From BOG-908 sp963850605 (GTDB lineage: Bacteria > Pseudomonadota > Alphaproteobacteria > Acetobacterales > Acetobacteraceae): a DNA stretch of 64,000 nucleotides. Location of the stretch: NCBI GenBank assembly GCA_963850605.1, contig CAWKLX010000001.1, positions 266,685 to 330,684 on the forward strand, read 5' to 3'. The first letter of the stretch is position 1; every line of letters starts with the position of its first letter. This document shows positions 27,654-37,173 of the stretch, piece by piece. The position numbers and the translations under genes were made by a program. The notes under the pieces were generated by a model. That model had not been told where the DNA came from. It was given only the letters and a program-made list of their open reading frames with translations, and did no database searches.

Positions 27654-30600
27654 GCGTGCGCCGGTCCTTCGGCGACGCTCTTCGGTCCGAACCGCAGCGC
27701 GATGCGGTCGAACAGCAGGTAGATGACCGGCGTCGTGAACAGCGTGAGCACCTGGCTCACGATCAGGCCGCCGAAAATCGCCAGCCCCAAGGGCCGCCGC
27801 AACTCCGACCCGGTCCCCGAGCCCAGCATCAGCGGCAGCGCGGAGAACAACGCGGCGAACGTGGTCATCAGGATCGGCCGTAACCGCAGCATGCTGGCGC
27901 GGTGGATGGCATCGCGTGGCGCCAACCCGTCCTGCCGCTCGGCCACCAGCGCGAAATCCACGATCATGATCGCATTCTTCTTCACGATACCGATCAGCAG
28001 CACGATGCCGATGATGCCGATGATATCGAGATCCGATCCCACCGCCATCAATGCCAGCAGCGCGCCGATGCCGGCCGACGGCAGGGTGGACAGGATGGTG
28101 ACGGGGTGCGCGAAGCTCTCGTACAGCACCCCGAGCACGATGTACATCGCCGCCACGGCCGCCAGCACGAGATACAGCTCGTTACCCAGCGCGTTCTGAA
28201 ATGCTGCCGCCGCTCCTTGAAACGCCGTCAGAAAACTGTCCGGCAGATGCAGGTCGCGTTCGGCCGCGTCAATCGCGCTGACCGCCGCACCCAGCGAGGC
28301 GCCTTGGGCCAGGTTGAAGCTGATCGTCGTGGATGGGAACTGTCCCAGATGGCTAACCACCAGCGGGGCGGCCCGCGTGTTCACATGCACGAACGCGCCC
28401 AGCGGCACCTGTCCGCTCGTGGCCGTGGATGACGGGAGATAGAGTGCGTTCAGATTGGCGAGCGATGTCTGCACCGCCGGCGTGGCTTCAAGGATGATCC
28501 GGTATTGGTTGGACTGCGTGTAGATTGTCGAGATGATCCGCTGCCCGAACGCATCGTAGAGGGCGTTGTCCACGGTGGCCGGCGTGATGCCGAACCGCGC
28601 CGCGGTGGCTCGATCGATGGTCACGTCCGCGGCCAGGCCGTTGGTCTGCATGTCGCTGGCCACGTCGGTGATCGATGGGATCGACCGTAATTTGTCCAGC
28701 AGTTTTGGAACCCACACGGTGAACGCGCCAAGATCGGCGTTCTCCAGCACGAACTGGTATTGCGTGGCGCTCACCGTCGTGTCGATCGAGAGGTCCTGGA
28801 CGGGCTGCATGTAGAGGGCGATGCCGGGCACACCCGCCACCTCCCGTTGCAGCCGGCGAATCACATCACTGGAACTGGCGTTTCGTTCTGCACGCGGTCG
28901 CAGGTTGATCAGGAAACGCCCGGCGTTCAGGGTCGTGTTGCTGCCGTCGATACCGATGAACGAGGACAGGCTTTCAACGTCGGGATCGCGCAAAATCACG
29001 TCGGCCAGCGCCTGTTGGCCGCGCGATACGGACGTGTAGGAGGCAGTCGGCGCGGCGTTGCTGATACCCTGGATCAACCCCGTATCCTGCACGGGGAAAA
29101 ACCCTTTCGGGATCACCACATACAGGAAGGCCGTCAGGGCCACGGTCACTGTGGCCACCAGCAGCGTCATCACCTGACGGTCCAGCACCCAGTCCAGGGC
29201 GGCGCCATATCGGTCGATCACGCGGTCGGTCGCGCGCTCGGCCCAGCGTGCGAAGCGGCCCTGCCGCCCGGGCTGTTCGTGGCGCAACAGACGCGCGCAC
29301 AGCATCGGCACCAGGGTCAGCGACACCACGGCGGAAATCACGATGGTGACGGCAAGCGTGATCGCGAATTCGTGGAAGAGCCGTCCGACCACGTCCCCCA
29401 TGAACAGCAGCGGTATCAGCACGGCCAGCAGAGAGACGGTCAGCGAGATGATGGTGAAGCCGATCTCCCCCGATCCCTTCAGCGCCGCCTGCAACGGCGC
29501 CTCACCCATCTCGATATAGCGGTCGATATTCTCGATCATCACGATCGCATCGTCCACCACGAAACCGGTCGCGATCGTCAATGCCATCAGCGACAAATTG
29601 TCGAGCGAGAACCCCCACAGATACATCGCCGCCAGCGTGCCCACCAGCGAGAGCGGCACCGACAGGCTGGGGATCAACGTCGCCGACAGCCGTCGCAGGA
29701 ACACGAAGATCACCAGCACCACGAGCCCTATGGCGAGCGCCAGCTCGAACTCCACGTCGGCCACGGAGGCGCGGATCGTGTTGGTACGGTCCGTCAGCGT
29801 GGTCACCTGCAACGCCGCCGGCAGGGACGCCTGCAATTTCGGCAGCAGGCCGGAGATGCGATCCACCACTGCAATGACGTTCGCGCCAGGCTGGCGCTGC
29901 ACGTTCAGGATCACCGCCGGCGTGCGATTCATCCACGCCTGGAGCCTGTCGTTTTCCGATCCCTGAACGATGGTCGCCACATCCGTCAGGTGCACCGGCG
30001 CGCCATTGCGATAGGCCACGATCGCCCCCGCCATGGATTTCGCGTCCGGCAGCTGATCGTTCGCATTGATGGTGGTCGCCTGCGCCGGCCCGTCGAAATT
30101 GCCTTTCGGGGTATTGACGTTGAGATTGCCGATTGTCGTGCGCAGATCGTCGATGTTCAGCCCGATGGCGGCCAGTGCCCGCGGATTGGCCTGCACGCGG
30201 ACCGCGGGCCGGTGGCCACCGGAGATCGACACCAGCCCAACACCGTCGATCTGGCTGATCTTTTGCGCGAGCCGTGTCTCCGCGAGATCCTCGATCTGCG
30301 TGAGGGCCATGGTGTGGCTGGTCAAAGCGAGCGTGATGATGGGTGCGTCCGCCGGATTCACCTTGGCGTAAATCGGCGGCGCGGGCAGGTCGGACGGCAG
30401 CAGGTTGCCTGCGGCATTGATCGCGGCCTGCACTTCCTGCTCGGCCACGTCGAGCGACAGGTCGAGCGAGAATTGCAGGGTGATGACCGAGGCGCCGGCA
30501 GAACTTTGCGAGCTCATCTGGCTCAGCCCGGGCATTTCGCCGAACTGCCGTTCCAGCGGCGCGGTCACCGAACTGGTCATCACCTCCGGACTGGCACCCG

Positions 30601-30754
30601 GGTAGAATGTCTGCACCTGGATCGTGGGGTAATCCACCTCCGGCAAGGCCGAGAGCGGCAGGTAGCGGTAAGCCACCATACCCACCAGCAGCAGCGCCAG
30701 CATCAGCAGCGTTGTGGCCACCGGCCGCATGATGAAAACGGCGGACGGGCCCAT
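27650..30754 (-). CDS. multidrug efflux RND transporter permease subunit (MdtB-like)
   Basis: The first of the paired RND subunits, 1034 residues, beginning MGPSAVFIMRPVATTLLMLA. The proton-relay helix reads ATGFVVDDAIVMIENIDRYI with the paired Asp residues; the second half repeats the fold and ends PLGLAIFGGLIVSQVLTLFT. It is followed by the MdtC-like gene with a 4-base overlap and preceded by the membrane fusion gene whose stop is at 30757, so the operon order is MFP-RND-RND-OMF, as for mdtABC plus its own channel. Substrates are not predictable. Confidence 0.95.
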   Translation of the reverse strand: MGPSAVFIMRPVATTLLMLALLLVGMVAYRYLPLSALPEVDYPTIQVQTFYPGASPEVMTSSVTAPLERQFGEMPGLSQMSSQSSAGASVITLQFSLDLSLDVAEQEVQAAINAAGNLLPSDLPAPPIYAKVNPADAPIITLALTSHTMALTQIEDLAETRLAQKISQIDGVGLVSISGGHRPAVRVQANPRALAAIGLNIDDLRTTIGNLNVNTPKGNFDGPAQATTINANDQLPDAKSMAGAIVAYRNGAPVHLTDVATIVQGSENDRLQAWMNRTPAVILNVQRQPGANVIAVVDRISGLLPKLQASLPAALQVTTLTDRTNTIRASVADVEFELALAIGLVVLVIFVFLRRLSATLIPSLSVPLSLVGTLAAMYLWGFSLDNLSLMALTIATGFVVDDAIVMIENIDRYIEMGEAPLQAALKGSGEIGFTIISLTVSLLAVLIPLLFMGDVVGRLFHEFAITLAVTIVISAVVSLTLVPMLCARLLRHEQPGRQGRFARWAERATDRVIDRYGAALDWVLDRQVMTLLVATVTVALTAFLYVVIPKGFFPVQDTGLIQGISNAAPTASYTSVSRGQQALADVILRDPDVESLSSFIGIDGSNTTLNAGRFLINLRPRAERNASSSDVIRRLQREVAGVPGIALYMQPVQDLSIDTTVSATQYQFVLENADLGAFTVWVPKLLDKLRSIPSITDVASDMQTNGLAADVTIDRATAARFGITPATVDNALYDAFGQRIISTIYTQSNQYRIILEATPAVQTSLANLNALYLPSSTATSGQVPLGAFVHVNTRAAPLVVSHLGQFPSTTISFNLAQGASLGAAVSAIDAAERDLHLPDSFLTAFQGAAAAFQNALGNELYLVLAAVAAMYIVLGVLYESFAHPVTILSTLPSAGIGALLALMAVGSDLDIIGIIGIVLLIGIVKKNAIMIVDFALVAERQDGLAPRDAIHRASMLRLRPILMTTFAALFSALPLMLGSGTGSELRRPLGLAIFGGLIVSQVLTLFTTPVIYLLFDRIALRFGPKSVAEGPAHA

Positions 30755-30756
30755 GC

Positions 30757-31995
30757 CTATTGCGACGCCGTCCTGTGGTGATGCGCGTGCGGCGCGCCTG
30801 GGGGCGCACCGCTGCCGGCCTGGCCAGGAACGGCCACCGTCGCACCGTCGCGCAGGCGATCGGCGCCGTCGATCACCACACGATCCCCCGCGGCCAGCCC
30901 GGACATGACCTGCGTTTGTGTGGAGTCCACCAACCCGGTTTTGATGGCACGCACCGACACCGTATTGTCCGGCTTGAGCAGATAGACAAAGCTGCCTGGC
31001 GCGCCGGTCTGCACGGCGGCATTCGGCACCGTGACCGCGCCGCGCACCGTGCTGACCACCAGGCGCACATTGACGAATTGATTGGCGAACAAGGTGGCCT
31101 GCGGATTGGCGAACAATGCGCGCAGCTTGAACGTGCCTGTCGTGGTATCGATCTGGTTGTCGATCGTCTCCAGCGTGCCGGTCGCCAACTTCATTGTATT
31201 GCTGCGGTCGAACGCAATCACCTGCAGCGTCACCCCGGCCGAAAGTTGCGCCTGGATGGGTGGCAGATCGTCCTCGGGCAGCGTGAAGATCACGCTAATC
31301 GGATCGATCTGTGTCACCACCACCAGCCCGTTGGTCAGCGCCGGCGTCACGTAATTGCCGGCATCGACCTGGCGCAGGCCAACGCGACCATCGATCGGCG
31401 AGACGATGTGGCAGAAGGCAAGATTGACCAGCTGCGTCTCGATCGCGCCCTGGTCGGCCGCCACCGATCCTTCGTATTGCTGGACCACGAATTGCTGGTC
31501 CTCGGCCTGCTGCCGGCCGATACTGTCCTGGCGCTGCAAGGTGGCGTATCGTTTCGCATCCGTCTGCGCCTGGCGCAGCAGCCCCTGGTCGTGCGCCAGC
31601 GTGCCGCGCGCCTGGTTCAACAGCGCCTGATACGGCCGCGGATCGATCTGCGCGAGGAAATCGCCGCGGTGGACGATCTGCCCTTCGCGGAACCCTACTG
31701 TTTGCAGCACCCCGCTGATCTGGCTTTGCACCACCACGCTGGCCAGCGAAGTGACAGTGCCCAGCCCGGTATCGCTGGCCTCCATGTCCGACAGGGTGGC
31801 CGGCGCCACGCTCACCGTTTGCGGCGGCGTCGCCGCGCGACCAGCTTGCGGCGCTGCCCCGGGCGCGAGCAGCCGGACCAGCACCACCACGCCGGCCAGC
31901 AACACCAGCAGGATGAGCCAGGGCACCAGCCTGCGCGCGCCTGACTTCGTACGCGTATCCGGCATCACGCTCGGTGGTACACGCTGGTCATCCAA
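30757..31995 (-). CDS. efflux RND transporter periplasmic adaptor subunit (MdtA-like)
   Basis: Membrane fusion protein bridging the RND pump and the outer-membrane channel. The 412 residues comprise a short cytosolic head, one membrane anchor (LVPWLILLVLLAGVVVLVRL, residues about 23-42), a lipoyl/barrel-sandwich domain (SGVLQTVGFREGQIVHRGDF and SPIDGRVGLRQVDAG) with an intervening helical hairpin, and a beta-barrel. The C-terminal tail is Gly/His-rich. It is the first gene of the operon; the promoter must lie in the 140 bases before the divergent small lipoprotein gene, where no regulator is encoded. Confidence 0.94.
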   Translation of the reverse strand: MDDQRVPPSVMPDTRTKSGARRLVPWLILLVLLAGVVVLVRLLAPGAAPQAGRAATPPQTVSVAPATLSDMEASDTGLGTVTSLASVVVQSQISGVLQTVGFREGQIVHRGDFLAQIDPRPYQALLNQARGTLAHDQGLLRQAQTDAKRYATLQRQDSIGRQQAEDQQFVVQQYEGSVAADQGAIETQLVNLAFCHIVSPIDGRVGLRQVDAGNYVTPALTNGLVVVTQIDPISVIFTLPEDDLPPIQAQLSAGVTLQVIAFDRSNTMKLATGTLETIDNQIDTTTGTFKLRALFANPQATLFANQFVNVRLVVSTVRGAVTVPNAAVQTGAPGSFVYLLKPDNTVSVRAIKTGLVDSTQTQVMSGLAAGDRVVIDGADRLRDGATVAVPGQAGSGAPPGAPHAHHHRTASQ

Positions 31996-32134
31996 GGCCG
32001 TATGTCCGGAGCGATGCGACGTGGACGCTGGAAGCGACGGGGTTCATGACGGCCATCTAGGAGAAGCGGCCGCACTCGTGAAGCGGCGTGCGATGGCCTA
32101 CAGGCTTGGCTTGGCGGCTGCCAGCCCGCATCGT

Positions 32135-32166
32135 GTGAGCCTGTGTAACGTGTCCCAGAGGCTCAC
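32135..32166. promoter_or_regulatory. inverted repeat upstream of small lipoprotein gene
   Basis: GTGAGCCT at 32135-32142 and its complement AGGCTCAC at 32159-32166, separated by 16 bases and ending 6 bases before the ATG at 32173. It could be a repressor site in the divergent promoter region shared with the efflux operon, or a mRNA hairpin limiting translation of the lipoprotein. No experimental family is recognised. Confidence 0.35.
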
Positions 32167-32172
32167 GAGATC

Positions 32173-32373
32173 ATGAACAGCCGCTTTGTCTGCGCTGCCC
32201 TGGCCGCTCTCGAACTGCTCGCCGGCTGCGGCGCCGCACCGCCGCCGCAACACGCGGCCACCCCGCCCGGCCCGCGAGGCTTCATCGCGTCGGCCCCACC
32301 AGGCGACACCAGCTTTACGCCGCTGCGCTGCGTGCCGAACGGCCCCGGTTACGACTGCGCCCGCACGCCCTGA
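32173..32373 (+). CDS. small hypothetical lipoprotein
   Basis: A 66-residue ORF starting MNSRFVCAALAALELLAGCG. The first 19 residues are a lipoprotein signal with lipobox LLAGC. The mature part is Pro/Ala-rich with two further cysteines (LRCVPNGPGYDCARTP). No family is recognised. It is divergent from the efflux operon and followed after 7 bases by an FAD oxidoreductase gene, so it might be co-transcribed with that gene. The frame is supported by the signal peptide and GC-rich third positions. Confidence 0.6.
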   Translation: MNSRFVCAALAALELLAGCGAAPPPQHAATPPGPRGFIASAPPGDTSFTPLRCVPNGPGYDCARTP

Positions 32374-32380
32374 AGCACTC

Positions 32381-33478
32381 GTGACTGACCAGATAGACTG
32401 CGTGGTCGCCGGCGCAGGGGTGATCGGCCTGGCTATTGCCCGCGCGTTGGCCATCACAGGGCGCGACGTGCTGGTGCTGGACGCCGCGTCCGCACTTGGC
32501 ACCGGCATCTCCGCCCGCAGCAGCGAGGTGCTTCACGCCGGTCTCTACTACACGCCGGGCAGCAACCGCGCCCGGTTCTGCGTGCCCGGGCGACACGCTT
32601 TGGTCGAGTATTGCGCGGCCCGAGGTGTGGCGACGCGGCTCTGCGGCAAGCTGGTCGTGGCCACGAGCGAAGGCGAATGCGACGAACTGGCCCGCATTCA
32701 GGCGCGCGGTACGGCGAACGGCGTGCCAGGCTTGCGGCTTCTCACAAGAGCGGAGGCGATCGCACTGGAGCCGGCGTTGGCCTGCACCGGCGCGCTGCTG
32801 TCGCCCTCTACCGGCATCGTGGACAGCCACGCCCTCATGCTGGCATTGGCGGCCGAGGCCGGCGATCATGGCGCCATCATCGTCTGCGGCGCGCCGGTCG
32901 AGCGCGCGGAGATCATCGCCGACGGTTTCGAGCTGCGGGTCGGCGGTCGGGATCCCGCGCGCCTGCGGTGCCGCGCGTTGGTCAATGCCGCCGGGCTGGG
33001 GGCGGTCCAACTGGCGCGGGCGATCGCCGGACTGCCAGCGACGCACATACCGCCCGCTTATTTGTCAAAGGGCAGCTATTTCGTGCTCGATGGTCGCGTG
33101 CCGTTCACCCGCCTGATCTACCCCGTTCCCATCCCGGGGGGCGCCGGCATCCACCTGACGCTGGATATGGGCGGGCAGGCCAGGTTCGGGCCGGATGTCG
33201 AAGGCGTGGAGCGCGAGGATTACACCGTCGATCCGGACCGGGCGCCGATCTTCGCCGAGGCTGTCGCCCGGTATTGGCCCACCCTGCCCCGGGAGCGGCT
33301 GCGACCTGGGTATGCCGGCTTACGACCGAAGATCGTGCCCCCTGATCAGACACAGGATTTCGTGTTGCAGGGGCCTGAAACGCACGGCCAGACGGGTCTG
33401 GTCAACTTGTTCGGCATCGAAAGCCCTGGCCTTACCTCCTGTCTGGCAATTGCGGCCGAGGTTGTGACCCGTCTCTGA
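32381..33478 (+). CDS. FAD-dependent oxidoreductase, L-2-hydroxyglutarate dehydrogenase-like
   Basis: A 365-residue DAO-fold flavoprotein. The dinucleotide motif VVAGAGVIGLAIARALA is at residues 7-23, followed by SARSSEVLHAGLYY (residues about 45-58), a signature of the L2HGDH/LhgO subgroup, and KGSYFVLDGRVPFTRLIYPV; the C-terminal GLVNLFGIESPGLTSCLAIA closes the FAD fold. Likely oxidises an alpha-hydroxy acid in a membrane-linked reaction. The start is the GTG at 32381 (MTDQIDCVVAG); the open frame extends upstream through the lipoprotein gene without homology. Confidence 0.88.
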   Translation: MTDQIDCVVAGAGVIGLAIARALAITGRDVLVLDAASALGTGISARSSEVLHAGLYYTPGSNRARFCVPGRHALVEYCAARGVATRLCGKLVVATSEGECDELARIQARGTANGVPGLRLLTRAEAIALEPALACTGALLSPSTGIVDSHALMLALAAEAGDHGAIIVCGAPVERAEIIADGFELRVGGRDPARLRCRALVNAAGLGAVQLARAIAGLPATHIPPAYLSKGSYFVLDGRVPFTRLIYPVPIPGGAGIHLTLDMGGQARFGPDVEGVEREDYTVDPDRAPIFAEAVARYWPTLPRERLRPGYAGLRPKIVPPDQTQDFVLQGPETHGQTGLVNLFGIESPGLTSCLAIAAEVVTRL

Positions 33479-33603
33479 ACGGCAACCTGGGGCGTTTTGC
33501 ACAGCATTGCACCTAAGGTTGCAGAAACCTCAATTTTTAGCCAAAATACCGCCTAGTGTGTCTCCGCTGTCACATACATCACGCGGAGTTTAGGTTAAGA
33601 GAC

Positions 33604-34113
33604 GTGAACCAACCAGCCGGTGCGCAGAAAATGGCCAGGTCCCAACCTACAGTTGCCGCGCCTATCATCGCCTTGTCGGCCTACCAAAATCGACGCATCC
33701 ATAATATCGCGTCTTGTCTCACTTCCAGAGACAGGCTGGACGTGAACGACTTGCGTGAATCGGCCAGCTTAGCCGGCTTCGATCGGCTCGTTGTGCATGA
33801 CCGGGAAGACGACGACGCGAGCGAGGTCGGCAATTTCCTCAGCGCGTATCGCCGGGGTGAGGCTTGGTCTCGGTGGAGCTTTGCCCGTCGCGGCGCCAAA
33901 ATCCGAGCCTGGTGCAGCCTGACCTGGGCCGACAAGGGCGAGTACGACACACTCGGGCAAGCGTTTGAGGCCGTGCTCGGGGTGGCGGGCGCGTCTGAAC
34001 GACGAGGCGGAGCTACGGTGCTCGAGAGCGAGGATCGGCCGAGCGCGGTCATCACCGATCTGATGCCACGATTGCGTGCATGCGGCGCGAACCGGTTGGG
34101 CAGCGCTGCATAG
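33604..34113 (+). CDS. hypothetical protein
   Basis: A 169-residue ORF from a GTG at 33604 (MNQPAGAQKMARSQ) with TTAAGAGAC upstream; an ATG at 33631 is another start. The upstream 125 bases are AT-richer and probably hold the promoter. The middle contains SASLAGFDRLVVHDREDDDASEVGNF and RRGEAWSRWSFARRGAKIRAW, with no family I recognise and no membrane segment. It ends 3 bases from the end of the convergent ferritin-like gene. Confidence 0.55.
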   Translation: MNQPAGAQKMARSQPTVAAPIIALSAYQNRRIHNIASCLTSRDRLDVNDLRESASLAGFDRLVVHDREDDDASEVGNFLSAYRRGEAWSRWSFARRGAKIRAWCSLTWADKGEYDTLGQAFEAVLGVAGASERRGGATVLESEDRPSAVITDLMPRLRACGANRLGSAA

Positions 34114-34116
34114 AGG

Positions 34117-34962
34117 TCAGGCGGGCACGGCGAGGTTGGCCGATGCCGCGACCCGGCGGAATTTTTCGGCGCGCATCCGCATCAGCCACCACGCGCCCCG
34201 GCCTGCGACTGCCGACAGACGCCCGCGCGGCGGCAGGCCGATCGCCTTGAGGATCATGCCGACAGCCCGGTCCAGATGCCGGCGGCGATACATGCCCATC
34301 GCGCGCGACATGTAGCCCGCGATGGCCTCGCCGTGCCGGTACTCGGCGCTTGTCGGCATGTTGCCGCAGTAGAACGCGTAGGCGAGCTCGTCATCCTCGC
34401 TCTCGCCAATGCGGCCGAGCGCGATGCGCAGCCGGCGCAGCACGCCGATCCGCTCGCGCCCGAGATAGCGGCGCAGATGATCGTAGAAAAGTTTGAAGTG
34501 GCGGAACTCGTCGGCCGCGATCAGCCGGCAGATCTCTTGCAAAACCGGCTCGCGCGTGGCGTCGCCCAGTGCGGAATAGTAGCTGGACGTCCCACTTTCG
34601 ACCATGCAGCGCGCGATCAGCTCGCCGGTCCGGGACCCACGAACCGAGAAATCGGCGTCCAGCAGCGGCAGGTGATAGCCGGTCTTGTAGCGTTGGAAGG
34701 CGGTCTCGAAATCCCAGCCAGGGTCGGCCAGCATCGCCCAGCGGCCCAACGTGTCGCCATGCTGCACCTCCTCCAGCGACCAACGATCCGCAGCCGCGCG
34801 GAAATCCGGGTCTTCGGCGAACACGCGATTGAGATACGTGCCGTAATCAATGCCGTTGCGCTCGACCAGGGCGGCCGCCTTGACCAGGGGCACGATCTCC
34901 GGGTCAAGCTTTTCGGGGTCGAACCGGTCCCAAGAGACCTCCTCGATCCGCCAATGCTTCAT
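34117..34962 (-). CDS. ferritin-like diiron protein
   Basis: A helix-rich protein of about 281 residues. Two carboxylate/His motifs typical of a four-helix diiron site are seen: WSLEEVQHGDTLGRWA (E-x2-H, near residue 70) and ICRLIAADEFRHFKLFYDHL (E-x2-H, near residue 145). The spacing resembles acyl-ACP desaturase-like and rubrerythrin-like proteins; the substrate is unknown. I start at the ATG at 34962 (MKHWRIEEVSWDRF) rather than 34998, because the extra residues are unlike the rest. A basic C-terminus may be membrane-peripheral. Confidence 0.75.
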   Translation of the reverse strand: MKHWRIEEVSWDRFDPEKLDPEIVPLVKAAALVERNGIDYGTYLNRVFAEDPDFRAAADRWSLEEVQHGDTLGRWAMLADPGWDFETAFQRYKTGYHLPLLDADFSVRGSRTGELIARCMVESGTSSYYSALGDATREPVLQEICRLIAADEFRHFKLFYDHLRRYLGRERIGVLRRLRIALGRIGESEDDELAYAFYCGNMPTSAEYRHGEAIAGYMSRAMGMYRRRHLDRAVGMILKAIGLPPRGRLSAVAGRGAWWLMRMRAEKFRRVAASANLAVPA

Positions 34963-35121
34963 GCCGACGCGGCCCCTACCAATCCAATACCCGTGCACCT
35001 GCCGCGGACAGCGGCGCGGCGTATGCGAGAAAATGCCATTGCGGCGCGCATGCGCAAAGAGTGTGGCGCGACACTGTGGCGCGGCGACAACACAGCCCTT
35101 GCCTTCGAGGGCAGGGACTAC

Positions 35122-35526
35122 TCAGTGTTCGGCGACCCGCACCGCTTCCCGCGTGGACTGCAGCCGGTCCAGGACGGCATCGCGCGCGACGATGTCGGTC
35201 TTGTCCACCTCCGCCCAGGCCTGCTCGGCCCGGCCAAGCCTCTCCTGGGCCGCGGACAGCGACATCTCGGTCACCGGCACGGCATCGTCGGCCAGGATGG
35301 TGCACCGATCGGCGGTGATCTCGGCAAAGCCGCCCGCCACGAACAGCCGGTCCGTGACCGTGCCGCCCTCGTACAGCGAGATCACCCCGCCACGCAGCAG
35401 CGTGATCATCGGCGCATGCGCCTCCATGGCCGCCAGATCACCCTCGTAGCCGGGCATGACCACCATATCCACCGTCCGGCTCAACACCAGGCGTGCGGGG
35501 CTGACGATTTCCAGGTTTATCGGCAT
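35122..35526 (-). CDS. atpC: F0F1 ATP synthase subunit epsilon
   Basis: Rotor subunit of F1 that couples and regulates ATP hydrolysis. A 134-residue protein with the N-terminal beta-sandwich (MPINLEIVSPARLVLSRTVD, VVMPGYEGDLAAMEAHAPMI, VAGGFAEITADRCTILADDA) and the C-terminal helical part. It starts 4 bases after the atpD stop, so the two are coupled. No terminator is certain beyond it, although a short GC stem around 35090-35112 is possible. Confidence 0.96.
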   Translation of the reverse strand: MPINLEIVSPARLVLSRTVDMVVMPGYEGDLAAMEAHAPMITLLRGGVISLYEGGTVTDRLFVAGGFAEITADRCTILADDAVPVTEMSLSAAQERLGRAEQAWAEVDKTDIVARDAVLDRLQSTREAVRVAEH

Positions 35527-35530
35527 CGGT

Positions 35531-36962
35531 TCACGCCGAGACCTTCATCTTCTCGGCCTTCTCCCGCGCCTCCTCGATCGTGCCCACCATCAGGAACGCC
35601 GCCTCGGGCAGGTCGTCGTGCTTGCCCTCCACGATCTCCTTGAACGAGCGCACCGTATCGGCGATCGGCACGAATTTGCCTTCCAGACCCGTGAACACGG
35701 TGGCCACGTGGAAGGGCTGGCTCATGAACCGCTCGATCTTTCGCGCACGCGCGACCGTGAGTTTGTCCTCTTCGGACAGCTCGTCCATGCCCAGGATAGC
35801 GATGATGTCCTGCAGGCTCTTGTAGGTCTGCAGGATGCGCTGCACGTCGCGCGCAACCTGGTAGTGCTCCTCGCCCACGATCCGGGGGTCGAGCGAGCGC
35901 GAGGTCGAAATCCAGCGGATCGACCGCCGGATAGATCCCCTTTTCGGAAATCGCCCGGTTCAGCACGGTGGTCGCGTCCAGATGCGCGAAGCTGGTCGCC
36001 GGCGCCGGGTCGGTCAAATCGTCAGCCGGCACGTAGATCGCCTGCACCGACGTGATCGACCCCTTCTTGGTGGAGGTGATGCGCTCCTGCAGCGCCCCCA
36101 TGTCGGTGGCCAGCGTCGGCTGGTAGCCCACGGCCGACGGGATGCGCCCCAGCAGGGCCGAGACTTCGGCGCCCGCCTGGGTGAAGCGGAAAATGTTGTC
36201 CACGAAGAACAGCACGTCCTGGCCCTCGTCATCGCGGAAATACTCGGCCAGCGTCAGCCCGGTCAGCCCGACACGGGCGCGCGCGCCAGGCGGCTCGTTC
36301 ATCTGGCCATAGACCAGCGCCACCTTGGACCCTTCGGTCGTGTTGTCGCCGAGCTTGATGACGCCGGCGTCGATCATCTCGTGATACAGGTCGTTGCCCT
36401 CGCGCGTCCGCTCGCCCACCCCGGCGAAAACCGATACGCCGCCATGGCCCTTGGCGATGTTGTTGATCAGCTCCTGGATCAGCACCGTCTTGCCCACGCC
36501 AGCACCGCCGAACAGCCCGATCTTGCCGCCCTTCAGATAAGGCGCCAGCAGGTCGACGACCTTGATGCCGGTGACCAGAACCTCGACGGCCGCCGCCTGG
36601 TCTTCGAAACTCGGCGCGCTGCGATGGATCGGCGCCGAGCGCGTGGCCCCCACCGGCCCGCGCTCGTCGATCGGCTCGCCGATCACGTTCAGGATGCGCC
36701 CCAGCGTCTCCGGCCCGACCGGCACGGTGATCGGCGCGCCGGTATCCGTCACTTCCTGCCCACGGACCATGCCGTCGGTGCTGTCCATGGCGATGCAGCG
36801 CACGGTGCGCTCGCCCAGCTCCTGGCTCACCTCCAGCACCAGCGTGCGGTCGCCGATGCGGCTGGTCAGCGCGTTCTGGATGTAGGGCAGTTCGCCCTCG
36901 AACTGCACGTCCACCACGGCGCCCAGCACCTGGGATACGCGGCCTACTGAGTTGGTTGCCAT
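35531..36962 (-). CDS. atpD: F0F1 ATP synthase subunit beta (frameshifted)
   Basis: Catalytic subunit of ATP synthase. The first 350 residues read in one frame with P-loop GGAGVGKTVLIQEL, DLYHEMIDAGVI, LFFVDNIFRFTQAG (DELSEED-loop form later) and GIYPAVDPLD; then the frame is lost. The next frame continues DPRIVGEEHYQVARDVQRIL and DELSEEDKLTVARARK to a normal end. Removing one A from the AAA at about 35908-35910 restores LDSTSRSLDPRIVGEE and gives 476 residues, the family length. As atpD is essential in most aerobes, a sequence error is the best reading. atpG is not upstream. Confidence 0.95.
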
Positions 36963-36985
36963 GCGATAGACTCCTCAAAGAAAGG

Positions 36986-37028
36986 CCAGGGGCGCTGCCC
37001 CTGGACCCTGCCGGGGCCAGTCGGCCCC
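36986..37028. repeat. tandem GC-rich hairpins upstream of atpD
   Basis: Two perfect palindromes lie close together: CCAGGGGC-GCT-GCCCCTGG (36986-37004) and GGGGCC-AGTC-GGCCCC (37013-37028). The sequence style (AGGGGCGCTGCCCCTGGACCC) looks like a dispersed REP-type repeat and occupies the place where atpG would normally end. Only one copy was seen in this window. Confidence 0.5.
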
Positions 37029-37173
37029 AGACCCCGGTCGTTTGGGTGGGTTCTTAGGGGAAAGGTGGGTGAGAGCGCTAGGGCCGTGGCGCGGCAAGCG
37101 CCTGAGCTGCTGCTTGAAAAAGCAAACGAGCGTCTCATGTATATGCACGAGATAGCCTACCATGGAGAGTTCT

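Noticed and set aside
25377..30781. Long plus-strand frames opposite both RND pump genes
   Set aside because: Antisense shadows with Arg/His-rich composition; the minus strand encodes complete RND proteins.
35089..35113. Possible terminator stem after atpC
   Set aside because: Stem is short with a bulge and lacks a T run on the minus-strand transcript; not strong enough to annotate.
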